Below the pieces are notes generated by a model that saw nothing but the letters and a program-made list of their open reading frames with translations, did no database searches and was not told where the DNA came from. The position numbers and the translations under genes are program-made. A stretch of 64,000 nucleotides of DNA, from the NCBI GenBank assembly GCA_963965975.1, contig OZ014411.1, positions 22,162,249 through 22,226,248 of the forward strand, in the 5' to 3' direction. Numbering within the stretch: position 1 is the first letter of the stretch; each line of letters opens with the position of its first letter. This stretch comes from Xestospongia bergquistia (taxonomy: Eukaryota > Porifera > Demospongiae > Haplosclerida > Petrosiidae). Below are positions 56,950-64,000 of the stretch, one piece after another.

Positions 56950-57600
56950 AATGTAAGAGATAACAGTAATAATGGAATTGATATTTTACTGTACTTTCAA
57001 TTATTACAACAAATAGGAATAAAGGTAATTATTTAAGAAAAAATTAATTTATGTATGTAGTGCACGCATAAACGTCCTCACAAATGAAATGTGAAAATAT
57101 CCATGTCTCAGTCCATTAAAAATATGATAGTAGGGATGGTTACAGTGTAATTTTCTTTCATACTATTGCACAATATACACCAGTTAATAAAATTTCTTAA
57201 AAAATCAATAAATGTGAGGAAACTGGGTGATAAAAACATCTTAAGAGAGTCTAAGCAAGGAATGGTAGCATAGACATCTCTATATGGTACCAACAATATC
57301 AAGGTAATATTGTTTATTTGTTATAGTAGCACTATGAGGCGACAATTCATACATTAATATCTCATATAAAGACATAAGTTTCTCCTTTTTTGAGGTTTAC
57401 TTTTGTTAGTCATATATTTATATGTTGTATTCAGAAATAAAATGTTGTAATCCCTCAATAGATACAAAATTAGCTCTTCCATTGGATTATAAACAAATTT
57501 GAAATAATTTATACTAGCAGTGGTGCTTGTAATAGAGAAATAAGTCTTAATGACCTATAAGCCCTTCATGCAACTGGCATAAGTGTCCTCATTTCATATT
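56950..57600. other. 5' side of gene B, no first exon recognised
   Basis: A signal-peptide exon ending in phase 1 is expected but not identified. The minus-strand frame at 57108-57302 is hydrophobic but lacks a convincing donor in phase 1. Confidence 0.3.
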
Positions 57601-58880
57601 GGAAGTGGTGTAACATAAATGAACTGAATACATAATAGCTTCTAATTTCTCTTTTAGCCAATTTGATCCTCACTGCTCCCAAGAAAACTTCCACATGTAG
57701 GAGTAAGCCCATTATACACTCTACATGGGTTTCATATTGTATATAATCCTTGCTCCTATACTTGTCCTAATCTGGTGTAAACTTTGATTGTAATACCTTT
57801 ATTAGGAAAGGGATACTGCAGTAAACAAGATTTTCCATGAGCAGGACTTGTTGGCAATGCCTTTAGAGGCAATAGGTGAAGTTGTTTTAATAGAGAACGT
57901 ATTGTAAATTAGCTGTTTATAAATTATCTGATATGTGAACATATTAGTAAGTAGAAATTACATTAGGAATTTCATTAATGCCATTAATATTATTGCTTAT
58001 TGACAAAATTGAAGCATTTTATCTTTTGAAATAATATTTACTTGTGAACAGAACAAAAAATGCCATTGTCTTTGATCGATCTTCACTTCAGCACAAAGTT
58101 TAGAATACCAAGCAAAACCATTACTGTATTGATGTAAGTTTGTCATTGTTAAAATTAATGAAGCTTGTTCAGCTGCAGACTAAGCTAATTGTCAAGCTTA
58201 CCATATAAGCTAAGAACAGGAAGATTACATGTAAATATATCAAGGTGTATATTAAATTGGTGTACTGCATTGACCATTTGTAAAAGCAATTGCTACCTAA
58301 GCATTTCTTTTAATTTATATTAATTGTTAAAGGCAGTTTCTAGAACATTTATAGTGAAATCTGCTGCTGTTCCTAGACCAATGTAAGAGGAAATTGATAA
58401 TTAAAAGTGTTTTATGGTATAGCATTGCTAGTTGAGCTAAGTGGAATCACAATATTTGGTGAAATTGAAAGAAGTATTACGCTAACATGCATATAGAGAA
58501 GTTCAACTGCCAAATTTTAAATGATGCTTTAAGATTATAATGGTTAAAAAATTACTGATACCAATACATAAATAAGAATTGAACACTAAAACAACATCAA
58601 AGCCAGATTTGCAATCAATATAAATATATCAAAATTCAACAATAATTTGTACGCATAATTTGACATTGTGGTGTGCTTGAGAATTTTTTCAACTCTTTTT
58701 AAGAACAAACAGCATGATCAAATAGGATAAAGGAGGATACAAACAACTGAATGTTAAAGAAGAGAATTAAGGATTCACAGATAAAAACTCCCGATATAAA
58801 TGAACTACAATGTCATTATGTAATAATTACCACATTCTCTTTGTACATATACAAAGAAAACTGCAAGCTTGATTTTATAA
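57600..58880. repeat. Segmental duplication, copy 2 (partner 20-1420)
   Basis: Same order of blocks as the window start; the exon-like stretch seen at 769-1051 is disrupted here (about 58200-58500). Confidence 0.7.
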
Positions 58881-59940
58881 TTAACTTTAACTTTTGATAA
58901 CACTTGCTCTCAGAATGCAATTAACATTTGATTTGTTATAAAAACTATCAGTCAATTATTTGACCAGGGAAATTCCTAAGTCATTGAAGTCCTAGCATGT
59001 GTATTGCGCCATTTGATGTAAGTATAAATTAACTCTTCTATATCTATTTAAGGACCGTTACCAAATACATCTTCAAGTTAATGCCTACTGATATTATCTT
59101 CTGATCACATAACTGTCCTTGCTTTTGACATATCTTTGCTAAATCGTCTCAGTTATGGCACATTTTATCCTCAAAGCAAAAGCTTGGAGCCACGTTATAC
59201 CACCACAACCATAACAAGATGTTGACATTGTCCCTTTTCCTTTGAATTATATGGACTTGCTCTGATGACTACTGGAACAACTTGAATAGCTCTACTGGCC
59301 GACTCAATTGATTAAACAATGTTAAATGTCTTTGATTGTACTTAGAGTAATGTTCATTGTATGCTTCTATCATTCATCCCAAAAAAGAATGATCATAGAA
59401 CATGTTATCCATGGCCACTGACCTCCATGAAATCACAATATTTTGCCATTTGCCTTAGGTCAGCAATGTAAACTGCTATTGATCAAATTATCTTGTGTAA
59501 AGTGGAACTTGAAACATTGTACAATGTTGGAAGGTTTAGGAGAGTAGTGATTCTTTATCAGAGAAATTTGGTCTTTTAGGTTTGTCCCTTGGCTTGGCTC
59601 GCACCACTTTATTATAAATTACAGAATACATCACACAGTGGAATTTTCATTAACTATTATGGTCACAAACTAGAATAAACAGCACACAATATTATTAAGA
59701 GGACAGATTTAAAGTAGGGATGGGTCATATTTGTGAACTTTCAATCAATCATATTATGTACAGAAATCCCTTCAGCTGGTTATTATTTCATACTACTATT
59801 TATACACCCACTCATTAAGTTATCTAACTTTTAAATAATAATTATATTCATTGATGCCTTATTTTATCAGGACATCAGCACTATTGATATAATTAGTAGT
59901 GGTCTTTTGCAGTGATTATGATACAGCTATTTTAACAACA
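58880..59940. repeat. Duplicated 3' flank of the stanniocalcin-like locus, copy 3
   Basis: Similar to 5310-5960 and 40900-41420; no gene. Confidence 0.6.
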
Positions 59941-59944
59941 CCTC

Positions 59945-60655
59945 TCATATGAAACACAAGTTTGCACCTATTTGTGTTACCTTGTGCTTACTAAAATAAC
60001 TTTAATCAGCTGGCGAGCTAGTTTCTACAAGTCAAGTTTGAACTTTTGCTACAGGATGGTATTAATTTTTTAAAGAATATATAATGTTATCATTATGGAT
60101 AATTGGGTGTGTTCATATTTAATTAATATGAATATTGATATTTAGCAAAAAAATGAAATTACATCATTTTTAAATCTGCTGTATGGCCTATCCCTAAACA
60201 AATCAGGATATGCTTACTTCTTAGATAAAATTCCTCTACAATTTAGTCATGTGATAATTATGGCACACATGTATGGAAGCCACAGACAGATATTCCAATT
60301 CCTGTTTCTTATTTCTTCTGCGAACCTTGGCATATTAAAAAATCCCAATTAACAACCCAATTGACGAGTTTAATTACTTATTCCTAATTCCATTTTTGAC
60401 ATGTGCACCATTTCTAGGCTTTTCATGTTACTTAATAAAACGTGGAGTGTGAGTACCACAAACTATCTCTTAGAATTGAGCGTTAGTGAGATGTTTTCAG
60501 TTGGGTTGGTCCCTTATTTTGGTGTTGTATATTGTAGGTCTATTATTTAGGGAAACCAAGGACAGACATTCAAACTCCACATAATTTCACTTAATTGAAA
60601 TTGAAAATAAGAATTGGAATGTCCATCTGAGGCTTCTGTACACATACACACAAAC

Positions 60656-60712
<57 letters not shown>

Positions 60713-61409
60713 CCTCTGAGAAGATCTTTTAAAGTAAGTAAGAATTGACGTGTAACAAATTGTGAAGCATTTGATATCCAATTATCCAAAGTGGACAAAA
60801 AATTTGTAGCTGCCTGCCTGGTACATGTAATTGCTGTTTGAAGGTCCTATAGTGATATGTTATCTTCAATTATATATATAAAGATATTATATTGATATTA
60901 TTGGTTTCAAACCTGTTGAATTGCTTGTTTATTACGGAAATCACTTAAGCCAAAAAATTCAAAGGCAAGGCAATTTAAGTTAGTGCCATTCAAAAGAATA
61001 TCATTACAAAATCCATTGTTAATAAAGCAGGATTGATGACAATTGAAAACAATTGTTTGCAATTGACTGCATGTTCCATTTGAGATGTAGACGTTACTGT
61101 TCAAAATGGCTTTCATCAAACAACTTTTCACATTATCAATCCAAATTTGACCCTATATAAAATTATTAAAAATTAAAGGGAAAACACTAAAATACTTACA
61201 GCAGGTGTAAAACAACTTTTAATATTTATTAAATCATTGCAGTTTCTATCACCATAGACAAGAGGATATCCATTAGTATCACATTGAAATCTTGGCTCTA
61301 CACACTGAGTATAGAAGTTACAGTTACCATCATTAGCTAGAGCTGTACAGTCCTGAGCTTTGACAGTAACTATCAGATAGAGCACCACTGCAAACACGAG
61401 TAGCGTCAT
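59945..61409 (-). CDS. Secreted Cys-rich stanniocalcin-like protein, paralogue 3
   Basis: Four exons: 61200-61409, 60913-61152, 60714-60846 and 59945-59967 (606 bp, 201 residues). Signal peptide 'MTLLVFAVVLYLIVTVKA', then 'CNFYTQCVEPRFQCDTNGY', 'GQIWIDNVKSCLMKAIL', 'CSQLQTIVF', 'SCFINNGFC' and 'QFLLTLKDLLRG', with a short last exon ending C-F-I. The upstream in-frame ATG at 61439 falls against the TATA box (61441-61450), hence before the expected transcription start, so the MTL Met is used. Intron 3 has grown by a MITE and an AT microsatellite. No disabling change seen. Confidence 0.65.
60275..60637. mobile_element. MITE, GAAGCC...GGCTTC family, copy 4, in intron 3 of paralogue 3
   Basis: Starts 'ggaagccacagacagatattcc', ends 'ggaatgtccatctgaggcttc'; internal 'gcgaaccttggcatattaaaa' matches the other copies. 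Same orientation as the copy at 35534. Confidence 0.7.
60659..60705. repeat. (TA)n microsatellite in intron 3 of paralogue 3
   Basis: Uninterrupted TA alternation ending 9 bases before the exon 3 donor. Confidence 0.95.
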
Positions 61410-61440
61410 GATGTATGCGATGTCGTTTGACGATAGCAAT

Positions 61441-61483
61441 GCTTTATATAATTAGTCTCGTCCTCAGACGCCCACTTCCTTAG
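61441..61483 (-). promoter_or_regulatory. Core promoter of paralogue 3
   Basis: TATATAAAGC at 61441-61450 and CTAAGGAAGTGGGCGTCT at 61466-61483. GTGGGCGTCT is kept exactly as in paralogue 1. Confidence 0.55.
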
Positions 61484-61516
61484 TGCGACAAATATGACTT
61501 TTAGTCATTTTTGTAC

Positions 61517-61861
61517 GGAAGCCGCAGACGGACATTCCAATTCCTTTTTCTCGCGAACCTTGGCGTATTTAAAAATTCCAATTAACGTCCAGTTGATGAG
61601 TTCCAATTTCTTATTCCTAATTCCATTTTTGACATGTGCGCCATTTCTAGGCTTTTCTTGTTACTTAATAAAATATGGAGCACGAGTACCATGAGCCATC
61701 TCTTAGAATCGAGCACCAGCAAGATTTTTTTCTAATTAGGTTGGGTCCCTGACTTTGGTTGTATATTGTAGTTCTAGGGAAGCTGAGGACGGAAATTAAA
61801 CTTCAATAACCCCATATATTGAAATTGGAAATAGGAATTAGAATGTCTGTGTGAGGCTTCC
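61517..61861. mobile_element. MITE, same family, copy 5, just upstream of paralogue 3
   Basis: Starts 'ggaagccgcagacggacattcc', ends 'gaatgtctgtgtgaggcttcc'. The best-preserved left end of the five copies. It lies about 35 bp beyond the promoter boxes and replaces the inverted-repeat arm seen upstream of paralogues 1 and 2. Confidence 0.7.
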
Positions 61862-61989
61862 CTATTTTTGGGCACTTTTGGCTTACCAATCAAAATAACG
61901 TCATCAACTGCTCAAATAATAACTATTAAAATATTAAAGACAAAGGTACTACTAAAATTAAAAAAAATTCTATTGATACTAGTCTTTGG

Positions 61990-63362
61990 AGGTGTAATGC
62001 AAGTATGAGACAGTAATTACTTATTGTATTTTCTGGAGCTGAAATCTTTGACTGGTATCCACCATCTTGCTCATGATGCTGATACTAAAATCAAAATAAT
62101 ACAATTACTAAGACTAATAATTTCTTTAAAAGGATAGATGACCCAATTCTACTTTAATATTCAAAAGTAATCAATTCTTTTATATTGTAGTACTGCAACA
62201 TTTTTCTTTAGGATTGTGAACTATTGTTAAACATCACCAAAACTTCTGTAATACTACCTCATTTGATATTTATAGCATTAACTTCATGAGTAGTAGTCAG
62301 GTGTTTTCAAATTAATAGCATGTTTGCTGTAGTATATTGTCAAGTCAATACAATTGACCTGTGCTGTTATCTTTACTTTTACTAATAAAGAAACTAAAGC
62401 TAATACTAAAGCCATATCTTTTTGATAAAAAGCCAATATTATAATATTCAAGATTATTTAAACACCATTACCAAAACTATAAATATAAATGACATTTTAC
62501 AATATACTATATCATGGTGTCTATTGCAAACTTTAAGAGAATAACACTACACCTAACTGTGCCTGATCATCAGTATATAGATATAGATACTATGATTGTC
62601 ACAACTGCCATGTGTTAATCTATGATATGAACAAACCAACAATGCAAATTCTATAGTAGGAGTAGATTAAAATATATGATGTTTATATGCAATACAGTAG
62701 TACATATTTTTGTATATACAATATAGAATTATGCTGAACTTGATTTCAGGGTAAGATATTACAATAATACACTACCATATATATACAAGGGAGTGTACAC
62801 CTGTCACAGTATTAATCAAATTGCTATCATGACTTCACATATACAAGTTATGACAGAAGTCTATCATGACTCCCACAAGTAGCTAGTCACATTGTTAGTG
62901 AAAACAACTAATCAGTGACACATCTTGTTATTGATAACTCAGATTTATACAGTGAATTATATAGACTTCTGATTATACTCTATACATATTGATAAGTTAC
63001 ATATCAATTACATGTACAATAGAAACATACATAAAGACTACAGTTTACTGCACCAAAGAAAGTTTTTCTAAAGTGAAAGACTGATTAAACTATACATCAC
63101 ACATATGTATTTGCATACATGCGAGAAGCCAAAATGTGACTCTGTTGAATTACATATATCTAATTAAATTTCAAATATTTACCTATTCATATCACTATGG
63201 AGACACTCTTTCACATCAATTAAAGGTTACACCACAGCATGTGAAGTGTTGATATACTCTGTTCAAATCATATCATTATTACTATAATATCAGTTTGAGT
63301 ATTAATGATCGTCATCCACATTACATCATTATGATATTATACCTTTTCTCGTCTGTAGGATT
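61990..63362. repeat. Duplicated 5' flank of the stanniocalcin-like locus, copy 3
   Basis: Collinear with 7260-9020 and with 42700-45860; no coding region recognised. Confidence 0.65.
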
Positions 63363-63370
63363 GAAATAAT

Positions 63371-63555
63371 GGGTGGTTCTTGGTGTAACTTCACTCTGAT
63401 GACATCATCATTAAATGACAGTTAGTGATGTCATCATATATGATGACATCATCTAAATCCATCACCTACACCCTAAACCAAACCTTATGACACATAGTGA
63501 TGTCATCATCATAGTACAAGTTACATCATCATAAAAGTTACACCAAGAAGGACCC
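63371..63555. mobile_element. 185-bp MITE with 8-bp target duplication
   Basis: Inverted ends: GGGTGGTTCTTGGTGTAACTT and the reverse complement of AAGTTACACCAAGAAGGACCC. Flanked by gaaataat (63363-63370) and gaaatact (63556-63563). The sister flank near 45858 lacks it. The interior is four related TGATGACATCATC / GATGTCATCATC palindromes. An 8-bp duplication fits hAT-type mobilisation. Confidence 0.75.
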
Positions 63556-63670
63556 GAAATACTTGTTGCAATGCTGAGTGTGTATTATATAACCGAGTAA
63601 ACAAAACATGACCACAAGAGAATAATGGACCCACCTTGTCTAATGGAAAGAGAGAACTTACGTAGAAATT

Positions 63671-63900
63671 GCATGTTATGCCTATGTACTGAGCAGCCTT
63701 TTCTCTCTGTTTGTGTTTAGTAGCGACGCCAATTTTTCAATTTTTTTCTCTATATTCGCTTTAATAGAAATAACGGCACAAAAGGCAGTGTTTATTGTAT
63801 CAAAAAAAGGCAGTTGACTGGTTCTTAGGTTAGTAAATATGCTGAATTTCATTTTGTCTTTTATGCTGAGAAGAAAGATCAGATGTATGTCTGTCATAGA
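63671..63900 (-). other. Possible 5' exon of a gene running into the window from the right
   Basis: The minus strand has a consensus donor (TTCTAC before GTAAGTTC). An open frame of 71 codons from 63897 stops 13-15 bases before that donor, so the frame and splice site disagree; it could be untranslated leader. Not recognised. Confidence 0.25.
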
Positions 63901-64000
63901 ACTGGAAAGATAGACTAGCTACAACTACCAAACAGACAACAACAAAGAGTAACCTACAACAAACTCTAACTCTACACACTCGCATGACTGTATAGCTCCT

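Overview
This is animal nuclear DNA: AT-rich, with spliceosomal introns, poly(A) signals, microsatellites and many transposon relics, and no bacterial operon, RBS or CRISPR. Short introns plus secreted modular proteins built from an IgGFc-binding-type N-terminal domain, Kunitz and somatomedin-B-like (SMB) exons fit an early-branching metazoan, most likely a demosponge. That assignment is inference; no species-diagnostic sequence was found.

Host genes form an interleaved tandem cluster, all on the minus strand. (i) Three paralogous four-exon genes for ~200-residue secreted, Cys-rich, stanniocalcin-like proteins lie at 5968-7074, 41429-42559 and 59945-61409, each with a conserved TATA-type promoter. 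(ii) Two modular genes follow. Gene A (24799-about 33530) has a wrecked IgGFc exon, then a Kunitz exon, a Cys-rich exon, Ser/Thr/Pro linker exons and eight SMB-like exons. Gene B (48631-56945) has an intact 1353-bp IgGFc exon followed by five linker and eight SMB-like exons. Every internal junction in both is phase 1, so exons can be duplicated or lost without changing frame, and they have been: a 1770-bp unit at 50.3-53.8 kb is an almost perfect tandem copy. Gene B reads open through 14 exons (about 1,063 codons); its signal-peptide exon was not found. Gene A has frameshifts, deletions and two destroyed splice acceptors and looks like a dying paralogue.

Layout: 1-1.4 kb, segment also present at 57.6-58.9 kb; 1.4-5.3 kb, insertion with a gypsy relic; 5.9-9.3 kb, first stanniocalcin-like gene and duplicated flank; 9.3-24.8 kb, mostly non-coding, with several gypsy relics (one split by a LINE), a GA microsatellite, a GC-rich island and 3' exons of two unidentified genes; 24.8-33.6 kb, gene A, with a pogo-like transposon carrying a HIRAN ORF in an intron; 34-36.3 kb, MITE cluster; 37.6-39.8 kb, Ginger-like DNA transposon with Ulp1-protease and PHD pieces; 41.4-46 kb, second stanniocalcin-like gene and flank, interrupted by a hAT element; 46-48.5 kb, nothing recognised; 48.6-57 kb, gene B; 57.6-63.6 kb, third stanniocalcin-like gene, flanks and MITEs.

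The two gene families were duplicated as neighbours. Both encode predicted secreted disulphide-rich proteins; a shared surface, matrix or immune role is possible but nothing in the sequence proves it.
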